From Psychrobacter immobilis (GTDB lineage: Bacteria > Pseudomonadota > Gammaproteobacteria > Pseudomonadales > Moraxellaceae): a stretch of DNA of 64,000 bases. The translations under genes and the position numbers were made by a program. The DNA is taken from assembly GCF_904846185.1 (NCBI RefSeq), contig NZ_CAJGZQ010000012.1, positions 1-64,000 on the forward strand. The letters are read 5' to 3'. Below, piece after piece: positions 1-8,859 of the stretch. Each line of letters starts with the position of its first letter. Positions within the stretch are counted from its first letter, which is position 1. The notes below the pieces were generated by a model. The model did not search any database and was not told where the DNA came from. It was given only the letters and a program-made list of their open reading frames with translations.

Positions 1-60
1 CATGTCTTTGTTTTGGACACTTTTGATCACTTGCGCTCGAAAGTCTGCTGAATAGGTCAT
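1..60 (-). CDS. IS630-type transposase, N-terminal end only (partial)
   Basis: Reading the minus strand from the ATG at 60-58, the first 20 codons run open to the window edge and begin MTYSADFRAQVIKSV. This resembles the N-terminal helix-turn-helix that opens IS630-family transposases, which typically begin with an M-x-Y-S-x-D-(L/F)-R pattern. The family call rests on these 20 residues and on the TA-flanked end seen at about 124, so it is probable rather than proven. The rest of the gene lies outside the window. Confidence 0.6.
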   Translation of the reverse strand, partial: MTYSADFRAQVIKSVQNKDM

Positions 61-124
61 GTATTCTTCTGCCGTGTCGCTTATTTTAAAAGTATTGTAT
101 CTTATTTATAAAAGACTGACTATA
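1..124 (-). mobile_element. Right-hand end of an IS630-type insertion sequence
   Basis: The transposase start at 60 is followed outward by about 60 bases of untranslated DNA ending near 118-124. Read on the minus strand, that end is TATAGTC, then 16 bases, then GATACAA. The same spacing and much of the sequence recur at both ends of the 108-bp elements at 5932-6039 and 23602-23709, which supports this as the IS terminus. A TA dinucleotide at the edge fits the TA target of IS630/Tc1-type elements. The exact last base is uncertain by a few nucleotides. Confidence 0.55.
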
Positions 125-1258
125 TATCTAATATTTTCTTTCGAGATAAAAAGTGCAAACATGGAGCCTGTCGATATTAAAGCTCTTAAAGGTGCGCATA
201 TTTCTGCACTATCATCTAAATATAATGGCGAAGAAGCTTTAGAAGAAGGTAATAATTTCTACATAGCTTTAAAAGAAAAATATCCAGATTTTGATACATT
301 TGATATGTTATTAGAAGACTCTGTATGGATTGATATATTCGATAAGAGTTTAATACATAGGGAAAAAATAGAAGAGTCTTTAAAGAACTCACGTTATTTT
401 CCTAATAAAAATCAACCAGAGTGGATACGGCTATGGTATTTTATGCATCTTGAAGATGATGAATTTGATAGTCTATTATATATCGTAAAAAAGCAGTTCT
501 GTAATAAAAAATATGAGGAATTAGGTGAGATAAAGCACGTAACTGGTTTGTTTTTGGAGCTTATAGATAAAGGACTTCTGAATATAACTAAAGAAGAAGT
601 TTTTGACATAGCTAAAGATAATATTGATAACCTAATTATTAGTGGAAAAGAAATACCTTTCTATGATTGTGTTAACTTCTATGACGATATACAGACATTT
701 GGTCTGGGGTTTCGGAATAAAGATGATATTAAATTTATAAAATTATTAGAATATATAACTGAGATGTCTAAAAAGCAAGTTGACGACAGCTTGCCACAAT
801 TGGGCAAAGGGTTGTTAAAGTATATAGAAAATGATCTAGGCAGTTTTCATGAAAAAATTCGTTATACTGGATCAGTAAATAATTATAATAATTACCCTAT
901 CTTAACTTATATTAGACCCAGTGATTTTGTAAAATGTTTAATTGGAGCTCAATCCTGCGAAAGGCTAGATGTTATCAGAAGTATTTCATTAAGATATAAA
1001 AAATCAGCAGATATTAGGTTGTTTTTACCAGAGATAGCTTGGTTACAAGAAGTGGTGTTTTTATTAAAAGAAGAAGAAAAACAAAGAAAGGGTAAGGTTA
1101 CAGGGAATCAGATTAAGGCATACATAATTGATTATTTAGTACCTGCTATCAACTTGTTGCATCAGAGTAATTACAATATTAAACAAGTGAAGAATTATAG
1201 ATGGTTGGAATATGATAAAAACTATAGCTACCTCAAAATAGTTCTATTCCTGAGTTAA
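125..1258 (+). pseudogene. C-terminal remnant of a large protein, 5' end lost at the IS junction
   Basis: The frame is open from 59 to 1258, but its first ~20 codons lie inside the IS end, so the native start is missing. The first internal ATG is at 161, with no obvious ribosome binding site. The protein part (~375 residues) is rich in Lys, Glu, Ile and Asn, alpha-helical in character, and much more A/T-rich than the flanking housekeeping genes. It carries a recognisable stretch NQPEWIRLWYF near residue 120 of the open frame. Such helical C-terminal parts occur in large P-loop (KAP-like or STAND-like) NTPases of defence loci, but no ATPase motif survives here, so that is only a guess. I do not recognise the family with confidence. 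It is probably a non-functional fragment of a horizontally acquired gene. Confidence 0.5.
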
Positions 1259-1272
1259 ATATATTTTTTAAC

Positions 1273-1294
1273 TGCTCATAATAATTTATGAGCA
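1273..1294. other. Perfect 9-bp stem-loop after the truncated gene
   Basis: TGCTCATAA at 1273-1281 and TTATGAGCA at 1286-1294 form a perfect 9-bp stem with a 4-nt loop, 14 bases after the stop codon at 1258. There is no run of T on the plus strand after it, so it is a weak terminator candidate or mRNA-stabilising hairpin. Confidence 0.4.
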
Positions 1295-1376
1295 TCTCTA
1301 AGAGGAAAAACTGGAATAATGGGCTCCATTTTATATCCACGGAAAATTAAAAAACAATCGACTCTAGGCATTCTTA

Positions 1377-1562
1377 CTAATTGTCTGAATACTTATTAAT
1401 TTTCTCTTTAGCCCCAGCAATCAACTCATGAATCTTGGCACTTTCCTTTAGCACACACGCATCATAAGCAGAGAGCGGCTCAGACTCTAGTTCTTTTTCC
1501 TGATCTTGCTTGGCTTTTTCTGCTAAATACTTTTCAAGTTTATCGGCTTCAGAATCGCTCAT
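1377..1562 (-). CDS. Small hypothetical protein, 61 aa
   Basis: A short, highly charged, probably helical protein beginning MSDSEADKLEKYL, rich in Lys and Glu with a single cysteine. A good ribosome binding site (GAGGGA, about 6 bases before the ATG) and base composition like the chromosome rather than like the A/T-rich fragment next to it support a real gene. It has no membrane segment or signal peptide. I do not recognise the family. It is separated from tdh by a strong terminator at 1599-1618 and so is transcribed on its own. Confidence 0.55.
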   Translation of the reverse strand: MSDSEADKLEKYLAEKAKQDQEKELESEPLSAYDACVLKESAKIHELIAGAKEKINKYSDN

Positions 1563-1598
1563 AGTTTATCCCTCGTATAATTTTTACTTTATAAAAAT

Positions 1599-1622
1599 CG
1601 GCACTGAAATCAGTGCCGTTTT
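1599..1622 (-). terminator. Rho-independent terminator after tdh (bidirectional)
   Basis: CGGCACTGA and TCAGTGCCG form a perfect stem at 1599-1618. On the minus strand it is followed by ATTTTTAT, placing it correctly behind tdh. On the plus strand TTTT follows, so it may also stop read-through from the left. Confidence 0.8.
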
Positions 1623-1681
1623 ATCAGTCGTGATAATGTAAACCCTAACCACGACTCCTAAAATACTGACGCACCACATTA

Positions 1682-2707
1682 TCAATCCCAGCTTAAAATC
1701 ACCTTACCGCATTGTCCGCTTTCCATGATATCAAAGCCTTCTTGAAAGTCATCAATGTGCATGCGATGGGTAACGATGGGCGATAGATCAATACCGCTAA
1801 TCAGCATTTGCTCCATCTGATACCACGTCTCCCACATCTCACGGCCATAAATACCTTTTAGAGTTAGCGCCTTGAAAATAATCTTGCTCCAATCCACCGT
1901 GGTGGTGTTCGGCAAAATACCCAAGAGAGAGATTTTAGAGCCGTTATACATATTACTAATCATCGAATCAAAGGCCTGAGGCGAGCCTGACATCTCAAGC
2001 CCAATATCAAAGCCGTGCATTTTTAACTCAGCAATGGCGCCTTCGATGGTTTCACCTTTGGCTGGGTTGATGGTCATCGTCGCGCCCATTTTTTTAGCAA
2101 GCTCTAGGCGATAATCACTGATATCACTGACCACGATATTACGCGCCCCTGCGAAGCGGCAAATCGCTGTCGCCATAGAACCAATCAGTCCAGCACCCGT
2201 AATCAGTACATCTTCACCAAGGACAGGAAATGAAAGGGCAGTATGTGTGGCATTGCCAAAGGGATCCATAATGGCTGCCATCTCATCGCTGATACGCTCA
2301 TCGAGTTTGATGACATTATCAGCAGGTATCACCAAATATTCGGCAAACGCGCCATCGCGGTCGACGCCCACGCCGATGGTGTTTTCGCACACATGCAGCT
2401 TACCACGGCGGCAGTTACGGCAATGCCCGCAAGCGATATGTCCTTCGCCAGTGACTCGATCACCCACTTCAAAGTGCTTTACGCCATCGCCCATTTCGCT
2501 AATGATACCGACGTATTCGTGTCCGATGATCATAGGCGTCTTGATGGTTCTTTCTGACCACTCATCCCATTTATAAATGTGCAAATCTGTACCACAAATA
2601 GCGGTTTTCTTAATTTTAATTTTAACGTCATTGATGCCAACAGTAGGTTCTGGCATGTCTTGCATCCAAATGCCTTTTTTGGGATGGGCTTTAACCAGTG
2701 CTTTCAT
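1682..2707 (-). CDS. tdh: L-threonine 3-dehydrogenase
   Basis: A zinc-dependent, NAD-linked medium-chain dehydrogenase that oxidises L-threonine to 2-amino-3-ketobutyrate in the cytoplasm, the first step of threonine breakdown to glycine and acetyl-CoA. The 341-residue length equals the E. coli enzyme. Visible motifs are the catalytic zinc Cys38 in [10 protein letters not shown], the GHE motif at 62-64, the structural-zinc cysteines 93, 96, 99 and 107, and a glycine-rich NAD-binding turn (GAGLIG) near residue 170. It lies 77 bp downstream of kbl on the same strand, the enzyme that takes its product, so the two probably form a kbl-tdh operon ended by the hairpin at 1599. The order kbl then tdh matches E. 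coli. Confidence 0.97.
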   Translation of the reverse strand: MKALVKAHPKKGIWMQDMPEPTVGINDVKIKIKKTAICGTDLHIYKWDEWSERTIKTPMIIGHEYVGIISEMGDGVKHFEVGDRVTGEGHIACGHCRNCRRGKLHVCENTIGVGVDRDGAFAEYLVIPADNVIKLDERISDEMAAIMDPFGNATHTALSFPVLGEDVLITGAGLIGSMATAICRFAGARNIVVSDISDYRLELAKKMGATMTINPAKGETIEGAIAELKMHGFDIGLEMSGSPQAFDSMISNMYNGSKISLLGILPNTTTVDWSKIIFKALTLKGIYGREMWETWYQMEQMLISGIDLSPIVTHRMHIDDFQEGFDIMESGQCGKVILSWD

Positions 2708-2784
2708 ACTTTTCTCTTATTTAACGGTGTTGTACTTAATGGTTGAATCTAGCGAGTGAATACCGAACAAATACCGAACGACAC

Positions 2785-3975
2785 TTAATCAATCACTTTC
2801 ATTTGCTTAGCAACTTTGACAAAGGCGGTGATACATTGGTCTAGCTGCTCGCGAGTATGGGCAGCAGAGAGCTGGACGCGAATGCGAGCCTCGTCTTTGG
2901 GTACGACGGGGTAAAAGAAGCCAATCACATAAATGCCTTCTTTCAGCAGCTCATCTGCCATTTGCTGAGAGACATTGGCGTCATAAAGCATAACCGCACA
3001 AATCGCCGATGCGGTGGGCTTGATATCGAAACCCGCGTCTTGCATTTTCTTCACAAAATAGGCGGTATTCTCATGCAATTTATCTTGTAGAGTATTGTCT
3101 TGCGACAGCATCTCAAACGCTTTTACCCCAGCTGCCGCTACCATAGGAGGAATGGAGTTTGAAAACAAATACGGGCGTGAGCGCTGACGCAACATCTCAA
3201 CGATTTCTTTTTTACCCGTGGTAAAGCCGCCAATAGCACCGCCAAATGCCTTGCCTAAAGTACCAGTGATCAGCTCAATATCACCACGTAGATTGAACAA
3301 TTCAGTCACGCCGCCACCAGTGTGACCGACCACGCCTGCTGAATGCGACTCGTCAATCATTACCATGGCATCATATTTTTGTGCCAATGCATAAATCTCA
3401 TCCATTGGCGCGACATTACCATCCATCGAAAACACACCATCGGTCACAATCAAACGAAAACGCTGTGCTTGCGCCGCTTGTAATTGCGTCTCTAAATCTT
3501 GCATATCTGCATTGGCATAGCGATAACGCGCCGCTTTACACAGGCGTACACCATCGATGATTGAGGCATGATTTAACGAATCAGAAATAATGGCATCTTC
3601 ACTGGTCAGTAGTGGCTCAAAGGCACCACCATTGGCATCGAAACAGGCCGCATAAAGAATCGTGTCTTCGGTATTAAAAAACTTAGAAATCGCTGCCTCT
3701 AATTGCTTATGCAAATCTTGCGTCCCACAAATAAAACGTACCGATGACATGCCATAACCTGAGTTTTCGATAGCCTCGATAGCTGCCTTCTTAATCTCAG
3801 GGTGATCAGACAATCCAAGATAATTATTGGCACAGAAGTTAAGCACCTCACGGCCATCAGTGATCTTGATGAGAGCATCTTGTGGAGAGGTGATCACACG
3901 CTCGTTTTTATACAGTCCTGCCGCGCGTATGTCGCTGATTTCTTGTTGTAGATGTTTCTGAAAGTCTTGATACAT
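2785..3975 (-). CDS. kbl: Glycine C-acetyltransferase (2-amino-3-ketobutyrate CoA ligase)
   Basis: A PLP enzyme of the alpha-oxoamine synthase family that cleaves 2-amino-3-ketobutyrate with CoA to glycine and acetyl-CoA. The PLP lysine is at about residue 242 in GTLGKAFGG, and the cofactor-binding Asp at about 208 sits in DESHSAG. The frame extends 13 codons further upstream, but the start at 3975 is preferred. It has AAGGAA at the right distance, gives 396 residues against 398 in E. coli, and aligns with the family's usual N-terminus (MYQDFQKHL). The upstream extension would run into the end of the inverted-repeat element at 4000-4170. It is the first gene of the kbl-tdh pair. Confidence 0.96.
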   Translation of the reverse strand: MYQDFQKHLQQEISDIRAAGLYKNERVITSPQDALIKITDGREVLNFCANNYLGLSDHPEIKKAAIEAIENSGYGMSSVRFICGTQDLHKQLEAAISKFFNTEDTILYAACFDANGGAFEPLLTSEDAIISDSLNHASIIDGVRLCKAARYRYANADMQDLETQLQAAQAQRFRLIVTDGVFSMDGNVAPMDEIYALAQKYDAMVMIDESHSAGVVGHTGGGVTELFNLRGDIELITGTLGKAFGGAIGGFTTGKKEIVEMLRQRSRPYLFSNSIPPMVAAAGVKAFEMLSQDNTLQDKLHENTAYFVKKMQDAGFDIKPTASAICAVMLYDANVSQQMADELLKEGIYVIGFFYPVVPKDEARIRVQLSAAHTREQLDQCITAFVKVAKQMKVID

Positions 3976-3999
3976 AAAGATTCCTTTTTTAATATTATT

Positions 4000-4170
4000 A
4001 AGGCGTGTCCTCAATTCAAACGATAATATCTAAATGGGCTAAAAATAGCTAAATTTTGCCAAACATAGTCAAATAGCTTATCAATATCCCGATATTATTT
4101 GCGCTATTTTCCTCGTTGGACTGCAATTTATCCAATTTTTATGACCATTTTTAGCATGAGGACACGCCTT
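4000..4170. mobile_element. ~171-bp inverted-repeat element (MITE-like), copy A
   Basis: A perfect 14-bp terminal inverted repeat (AAGGCGTGTCCTCA at 4000-4013, its complement at 4157-4170) encloses A/T-rich DNA. Near-identical elements lie at 27911-28075 (same orientation) and 58829-59000 (opposite orientation). It has no coding capacity of its own; the small open frame over it is not conserved between copies. It separates pdxJ from kbl and would form a long hairpin in any read-through transcript. Confidence 0.85.
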
Positions 4171-4237
4171 AGATTTCGCTTGATGATGCAGATATTAGAA
4201 CTGCTGATAGGAGCAAACTATTTATTATTAATGTGGT

Positions 4238-4978
4238 TTAAGCACAAATTGCTAAATACTGACGCACGACATTATCCATGCCTTGCTCCAGTGATTCAAT
4301 CGTAAAGGCATGACCAATCGACACCTCAGCGATATCACTAAGCGCGAGCAGATCAGCCAAATTATCCAAATTCAAATCATGACCCGCATTGACGCGGATA
4401 CCGTTTTGATTGGCTAGATTAATACAGTCGCTAAAGCGTTGCTTGACCTCATCGAATTGGTCGCCGCTCTTACTATTACTGTAGGCGCGCGCCCATTCTT
4501 CGGTATACATCTCGATCGTCTGTACATCACTCTCGATGACCGCTTTAATTTGCTCGATATCAGGATCGATAAACACCGCACAGCGCGTACCAAAGGCTTG
4601 TAGCTCATGACTGAGTTCTGACAACATATCTTTATGCTTGATAATGTCGAAACCATGATCGGAGGTCAGTTGATCTTCGCTATCGGGTACGAGGGTACAT
4701 TGATGCGGCTTTACTTCACGGATAATCTTTAAAAACTGCTCGTTTGGATTGCCTTCGATATTGAACTCAATCTCTGGATAGTCCTTTAAGAATGCACTGA
4801 TATCATAGACGTCCTGATATCTGATATGACGCTCATCGGGTCTCGGGTGTACGGTAAAGCCTTTAACCCCTAGGTCAATCAGCTTTTTCACAAAGTACAA
4901 CAGGTTAGGGTAGTCAGTACCGCGCGAGTTACGGATCAAAGCCAATTTATTCAAATTTACGCTAAACAATGTGCTCAT
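4238..4978 (-). CDS. pdxJ: Pyridoxine 5'-phosphate synthase
   Basis: Condenses 1-deoxy-D-xylulose 5-phosphate with 3-amino-2-oxopropyl phosphate to pyridoxine 5'-phosphate, the last committed step of the DXP-dependent vitamin B6 pathway. The 246-residue TIM-barrel protein opens with FSVNLNKLALIRNSRG and carries the family motifs GFTVHPRPDERHIR, FNIEGNP, CTLVPD and NAGHDLNLDNL. It is close to the usual 240-245 residues. It follows the amiD-like gene by 44 bp on the same strand. The pathway fits dxs at 41.6 kb, which makes one substrate, and kbl, which needs PLP. In enterics pdxJ normally follows recO; that context is absent. Confidence 0.96.
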   Translation of the reverse strand: MSTLFSVNLNKLALIRNSRGTDYPNLLYFVKKLIDLGVKGFTVHPRPDERHIRYQDVYDISAFLKDYPEIEFNIEGNPNEQFLKIIREVKPHQCTLVPDSEDQLTSDHGFDIIKHKDMLSELSHELQAFGTRCAVFIDPDIEQIKAVIESDVQTIEMYTEEWARAYSNSKSGDQFDEVKQRFSDCINLANQNGIRVNAGHDLNLDNLADLLALSDIAEVSIGHAFTIESLEQGMDNVVRQYLAICA

Positions 4979-5022
4979 AAAATTCCTTGTACAGCTTGTT
5001 TATTATTGATGATATGAAAGGG

Positions 5023-5898
5023 TTAATAAAAATCGTTGGTATCAGCATACTTCTTATTCAATGCCTTTAAAATAGCATAAGTCTCTAAGTCTACCGTTCC
5101 TGTTGGGTTACGGGGTCGAAAGTGTAGTTGGAACGCATAGACGACATCGCGACTGGTTTTGTCCCACTCGTCGCTACTGTTAACCTGATAGCCATAATCA
5201 CGAAACTGCTGCTTCAGCTCAGGTATCGTGGCCGCTGCAAATGCGTTTGTATCCATAAAAGCAAGCTTATCAGTGTCATCATACCAAGCACCGATGCCAT
5301 ACTCTTTATATAGCTGCTGCCAAGGGAACTTTGCACCGGGGTCTATTTTGCGCGAGGGTGCCATATCAGAATGACCGATGATATTTTTCGGTGAGATGTC
5401 ATATCTCGCGGTGATATCTTGTACCAACTCCGCGACCTTTTTAATCTGCCACTCATTAAATGCCACATAATGGTCATAAGGATGATAGTCGAGTTCGCCA
5501 TTCTTTAGCGCATCTTTATATTCAGGCGCAATCCCTGCATTGACAATTTCGATGCCGATAGAGGTATCGTTCAAGATGGTTCTACCCGCAAAGCCACCAT
5601 CACCCGCATGCCAAGCGCGCTCGTTTTCTGGTACGAGGTTATAAATTTTATCATCGTCATTATCTAACACTAAATAGTGTGCGCTGACCTTGCCTGTGGT
5701 CAGTGTTTTGATGGATCGGTCATTATCTGACACCGTGTAGTGCAGCAGGATGGTTTTAATTCGCTCGCTTTTGCCAGTGGCTTGGTAGGTTTTACTGTCC
5801 ACGATGTAGCTTTTGGTGGTCGCGACTGGAGAGGTCGTGGTCACGCAGCCAATTAAAGGCAGTGTTAGGCCAAACGCTAAGAATATGTTTTTTACCAT
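5023..5898 (-). CDS. amiD: AmiD-like N-acetylmuramoyl-L-alanine amidase lipoprotein
   Basis: A zinc amidase (Amidase_2/AmpD fold) that cuts the MurNAc to L-Ala bond of peptidoglycan or anhydro-muropeptides, probably anchored in the outer membrane. The start at 5898 (MVKNIFLAFG) gives a signal peptide ending in the lipobox LIGC with Cys18; the open frame continues upstream but would bury the signal peptide. Zinc ligands are His53, His176 (GHSDMAPSRK) and Asp186, with the catalytic-site Glu at about 117. The last ~70 residues look like a PG_binding_1 domain (FRDYGYQV...DVVYAFQLHFRP). Length 291 aa is typical of AmiD. A 108-bp mobile repeat begins 33 bp upstream. Confidence 0.88.
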   Translation of the reverse strand: MVKNIFLAFGLTLPLIGCVTTTSPVATTKSYIVDSKTYQATGKSERIKTILLHYTVSDNDRSIKTLTTGKVSAHYLVLDNDDDKIYNLVPENERAWHAGDGGFAGRTILNDTSIGIEIVNAGIAPEYKDALKNGELDYHPYDHYVAFNEWQIKKVAELVQDITARYDISPKNIIGHSDMAPSRKIDPGAKFPWQQLYKEYGIGAWYDDTDKLAFMDTNAFAAATIPELKQQFRDYGYQVNSSDEWDKTSRDVVYAFQLHFRPRNPTGTVDLETYAILKALNKKYADTNDFY

Positions 5899-5931
5899 GA
5901 AATGCTCTGTGTAAATAAAGGTGAGCTTTGA

Positions 5932-6039
5932 TATAGTCGTTTCAATATGATTTGGATACAAGGAAGGCGAGCGAAAGTACTACAAATAGTAGACTAAGCG
6001 AGCCTGACACCGTATCTGATTTATATAGGATTGACTATA
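5932..6039. mobile_element. 108-bp MITE related to the IS630-type element, copy 1
   Basis: The element starts TATAGTC (5932-5938) and ends GACTATA (6033-6039). After each TATAGTC end there are exactly 16 bases and then GATAC, as in the IS end at 1-124. The inner part (AAGGAAGGCGAGC, then AAAGTACTA, then AATAGTAGACT) recurs at 23602-23709, in a copy of the same 108-bp length. It lies between the amidase and MOSC genes. Confidence 0.8.
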
Positions 6040-6100
6040 CTTGCCTTTATTTTTTTATTGATAGTAGATAGATGAGGTCGAGATATCTTTGAAAGCTTTT

Positions 6101-6883
6101 TTAATTCTTGCGAATCTTCTTAGCCAACACCTTTTTCCAACTATCTTCTAAACACTCAATCGCGAGCCATGGCTCAATCACCTCGGCATTAAACTTCTCT
6201 TTTGAATTAGACAATTGCCACAGCTTCTCTAGCGTGGCGAATGGATAAGGGCGTTCTCTCAAGTAAACTGGCAAATCCGCATTAATTATGCCATCACGTA
6301 CCACTTGGAAATACCAACCAGAGATGCCTTGCTTGCTGACCCATGCTGCGATATTGGGTACTTTGGTAAACTGTCCGATCTGATCATTGATCTTATAGCA
6401 GGGGCGGCGCGGTTGGACGATGCGCAGTTGTAAATTATCAACATCATCCGTACTAGTAGCCGTATCACCATACTCAAAAACGTCACCAATGCAAACCGTA
6501 GATTCGGTCATTTCAGGCAAATCATTTACTGCTTCGGTCGTGAGATTTTCGCCCAATGTACCGACGCGTACCTTTAGACCAAATTCTGTATTGATCCTCT
6601 CATAAGTTGCAGGTGCCAGTTGATGCACGGCTTTGAGTGGGCCGCCATGATGCTTACGATCGGCTTGTTCGTCAGTAATTAATCCCATAAAATTGACCGC
6701 GACAGGTGCGTTAATCGGTGCTTTATCAATAGCACTCATTTCTTCACGGGTGAATGGCATGGCTTTGCCAGCGCGGACGCAGATTAGATTCGCAATATGT
6801 AACGGCAGGGTTTGGTTAAAGTCGGCTACATTTTTTGGGGTAGAAGATGTTAGCGTTGCTATATTTACAGGTTCTAAGCTCAT
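6101..6883 (-). CDS. MOSC-domain protein (YiiM-like)
   Basis: MOSC proteins bind molybdenum cofactor or carry sulfur on a conserved cysteine. YiiM of E. coli takes part in N-hydroxylated base-analogue reduction. The 260-residue protein shows HHGGPLKAVHQ (78-88), GENL (111-114) and the key Cys162 in PRRPCYKI. A C-terminal section with WYFQVVRDG and LPVYLRERPYP fits the 3-alpha domain that follows MOSC in YiiM-type proteins. It stands alone: a terminator separates it from rsfS and the 108-bp element from amiD. The exact substrate cannot be read from sequence. Confidence 0.85.
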   Translation of the reverse strand: MSLEPVNIATLTSSTPKNVADFNQTLPLHIANLICVRAGKAMPFTREEMSAIDKAPINAPVAVNFMGLITDEQADRKHHGGPLKAVHQLAPATYERINTEFGLKVRVGTLGENLTTEAVNDLPEMTESTVCIGDVFEYGDTATSTDDVDNLQLRIVQPRRPCYKINDQIGQFTKVPNIAAWVSKQGISGWYFQVVRDGIINADLPVYLRERPYPFATLEKLWQLSNSKEKFNAEVIEPWLAIECLEDSWKKVLAKKIRKN

Positions 6884-7047
6884 AGGTTTTCCTAATCTAT
6901 AGGGATTTATTAGGGGAGAGGCTACTTTAATACTGGTATTAATAATGCGTATTATCTTAGCTTAATCATTCATCTAATGCTAAGCATTCAGCCGCTTAAT
7001 ATTTAGCAGTAGGTGAAAGGGTATTAGAACGGTAAATTTTAGACAAA

Positions 7048-7078
7048 AAAAGACCAGAATAGATATCTGGTCTTTTTG
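7048..7078 (-). terminator. Rho-independent terminator after rsfS (bidirectional)
   Basis: AAAGACCAGA and TCTGGTCTTT flank a short A/T loop. The stem is preceded by a run of A on the plus strand, which becomes a T run on the minus strand behind rsfS, and is followed by TTTTT on the plus strand. Confidence 0.8.
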
Positions 7079-7108
7079 GTTTTCACAGCGTTATAAAAAT
7101 AAATAAAA

Positions 7109-7522
7109 TTATTTATTTTTATTGCGGCGACCAGCGGTTTTCTTTTCACGCGGTACAGCGACCAGCTCAGCCAATTGCTCAGGTGATGACCATAGACCTT
7201 CTAAGTCATAGAACTCACGGGCTTGTGGCGTCATTACATGCACGACGACAGCGCCCAGATCAATCAATGTCCAGTCAGAGTCGATACCGCCTTCGCGACC
7301 AAGTGGCATAAAGCCCGCTTGTTTCGCTTCAGCGCCGACATTGTCAGCCATCGCGCGTACATGGCGCTTAGAAGTACCGTCAGCGATAACGATGCGTTCG
7401 GTTACGTCAGTCAAATCTTCTACGTTCATTACGGTGATGTTCTTCGCTTTCATATCGTCTAGAGCGGTCTCAACAACGGCTAAGCATTCTTTTAAGCGTT
7501 CTTCAGTCATGGTGTTGGTCAT
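7109..7522 (-). CDS. rsfS: Ribosomal silencing factor RsfS
   Basis: RsfS (DUF143) binds ribosomal protein L14 and blocks joining of the 30S and 50S subunits under nutrient stress. The 137-residue protein has the family core DLTDVTERIVIADGTSKRHVRAM and ends its domain with LGAVVVHVMTP and REFYDLEGLW. A basic tail (KKTAGRRNKNK) follows, slightly longer than in E. coli (105 aa). It lies 141 bp downstream of nadD on the same strand, the standard nadD-rsfS pairing. Confidence 0.95.
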   Translation of the reverse strand: MTNTMTEERLKECLAVVETALDDMKAKNITVMNVEDLTDVTERIVIADGTSKRHVRAMADNVGAEAKQAGFMPLGREGGIDSDWTLIDLGAVVVHVMTPQAREFYDLEGLWSSPEQLAELVAVPREKKTAGRRNKNK

Positions 7523-7663
7523 AAATTTTGATCTCTTGAATCGTCAATATTAAAAATAAAAAGGTAAATCGTCAATTTGCATGCGTTGGCATTGTCGAAT
7601 GGACTAGATGTCGCCAGTCAGCTGTAGAGACTGGATGGGCAAAATGACAAAGATAAGGCGATT

Positions 7664-8578
7664 TTAACGGAATTGAGCAGCAGAATATAGCTGATGGGCG
7701 ATAATATATTGATAAACAGCAGGATTTAGCCATTTAGCTAATGGATTGGGTGCAGTATTGTCTATGATATCATTTATTGGTGCGATAGATGTAATTTGCC
7801 TTGCCGCTGCGGATATTATATTCGATCGATTGTCTGTCGGCTGCAACTGTTGGCGTATCTGTGTACTGGATATCGTGGCGATAGGACGCGAGTCTATATA
7901 AATGTGGCCTTGATGGGTGTTTTTCAAGAGACGGCTATCGGTCAGTGCTTGAGAGGTGGGCTGTAATAAGTCAATCGGCGCATCGATGCGTAAAGATTGC
8001 AGCTGCGCAGGTAATTGGGCGTGCAAGTTCATCGTATCCTGCGCGACTAACGTTTTGTTGGCGCAATGAGTCGTGGTTGTCAAAAGGCGATTATTTTTAT
8101 TGTTAATATCAGACAGGTCATCACGATTAAACACCCAAAGATTGACGTAATCCGTAAGCTCTAAACCGTTTTTCCATTTGCTCAAACTCAGCGCGCTATC
8201 CATACCGATGATGAATATCAGACTGTCATTTGGATAATGCTGGCGCAACGTGCGTACACTATCGATGGTATAAACAGGCGGTGTTTGCCACAGCTCAAGC
8301 TCATTAATTTGTAGCGGTGTATGGAGTGTCGCAAGCTTTAACATCGCCAGACGGTGTTTAGGGTCTGTACTTTTTTCTTTAAAGGGAGAGCGTGCATTGG
8401 GTAATAGTGACACGTGCAGCGCGCGCTGTTGCTGCTTGGCTATCGGTAGCAAACGCTGATAAACAGTCATCGCCATTTGCAGATGACCATCATGTACGGG
8501 ATCAAATGAGCCGCCAAGATAAGCACGGATGGCTGGCGCAGGTGTATTTTTTTGAGGATTTTTGCTGGTATTTGGCAT
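7664..8578 (-). CDS. nadD: Nicotinate-nucleotide adenylyltransferase, extended form
   Basis: Joins nicotinate mononucleotide and ATP to make deamido-NAD in NAD synthesis. The nucleotidyltransferase signature GSFDPVHDGH is at residues 23-32, and the second ATP-binding motif ISSTQIRQQL is at 236-245. At 304 residues it is about 90 longer than E. coli NadD (213). The extra length is in an Asn/Thr/Gln-rich insertion at about 155-225 and in another between the ISSTQIR motif and the C-terminal helix (about 250-280). There is also an N-terminal extension of about 17 residues; no later ATG fits the conserved AYLGGSFDP start. All catalytic motifs are intact, so the enzyme should be active. Confidence 0.92.
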   Translation of the reverse strand: MPNTSKNPQKNTPAPAIRAYLGGSFDPVHDGHLQMAMTVYQRLLPIAKQQQRALHVSLLPNARSPFKEKSTDPKHRLAMLKLATLHTPLQINELELWQTPPVYTIDSVRTLRQHYPNDSLIFIIGMDSALSLSKWKNGLELTDYVNLWVFNRDDLSDINNKNNRLLTTTTHCANKTLVAQDTMNLHAQLPAQLQSLRIDAPIDLLQPTSQALTDSRLLKNTHQGHIYIDSRPIATISSTQIRQQLQPTDNRSNIISAAARQITSIAPINDIIDNTAPNPLAKWLNPAVYQYIIAHQLYSAAQFR

Positions 8579-8798
8579 AAATAAATGCGTAAAAATAGAT
8601 AAGAGGTACGTTGTCGTTGATGCATTTTACCCTTTTATCAGCGGACCTTTTTAGGTTAAATGCTTCGATGGTAGCGCTATTGTAGAGGGCAAGCGGGCAT
8701 CTGTCATTAAAAGCGCTGAAATACTAGGTAAAATGAGCGCTTAGATATCCGTAATGAAAATTTTTTAGAAAGTCAGTTGTAAACGTAGCCAATAAAAA

Positions 8799-8826
8799 AC
8801 CGACCATCATTTTGATAGTCGGTTAC
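8799..8826 (-). terminator. Rho-independent terminator after pta
   Basis: ACCGACCATCA and TGATAGTCGGT pair around a short T-rich loop (8799-8825). On the minus strand the stem is followed by TTTTTTATT, correctly placed 35 bases behind the pta stop codon. Confidence 0.8.
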
Positions 8827-8859
8827 CTATAGCGCAATTAGTCCTACATTTTAATGCAA

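Noticed and set aside
4099..4305. Small open frame over the inverted-repeat element
   Set aside because: It is not preserved in the two other copies of the element and overlaps pdxJ antisense.
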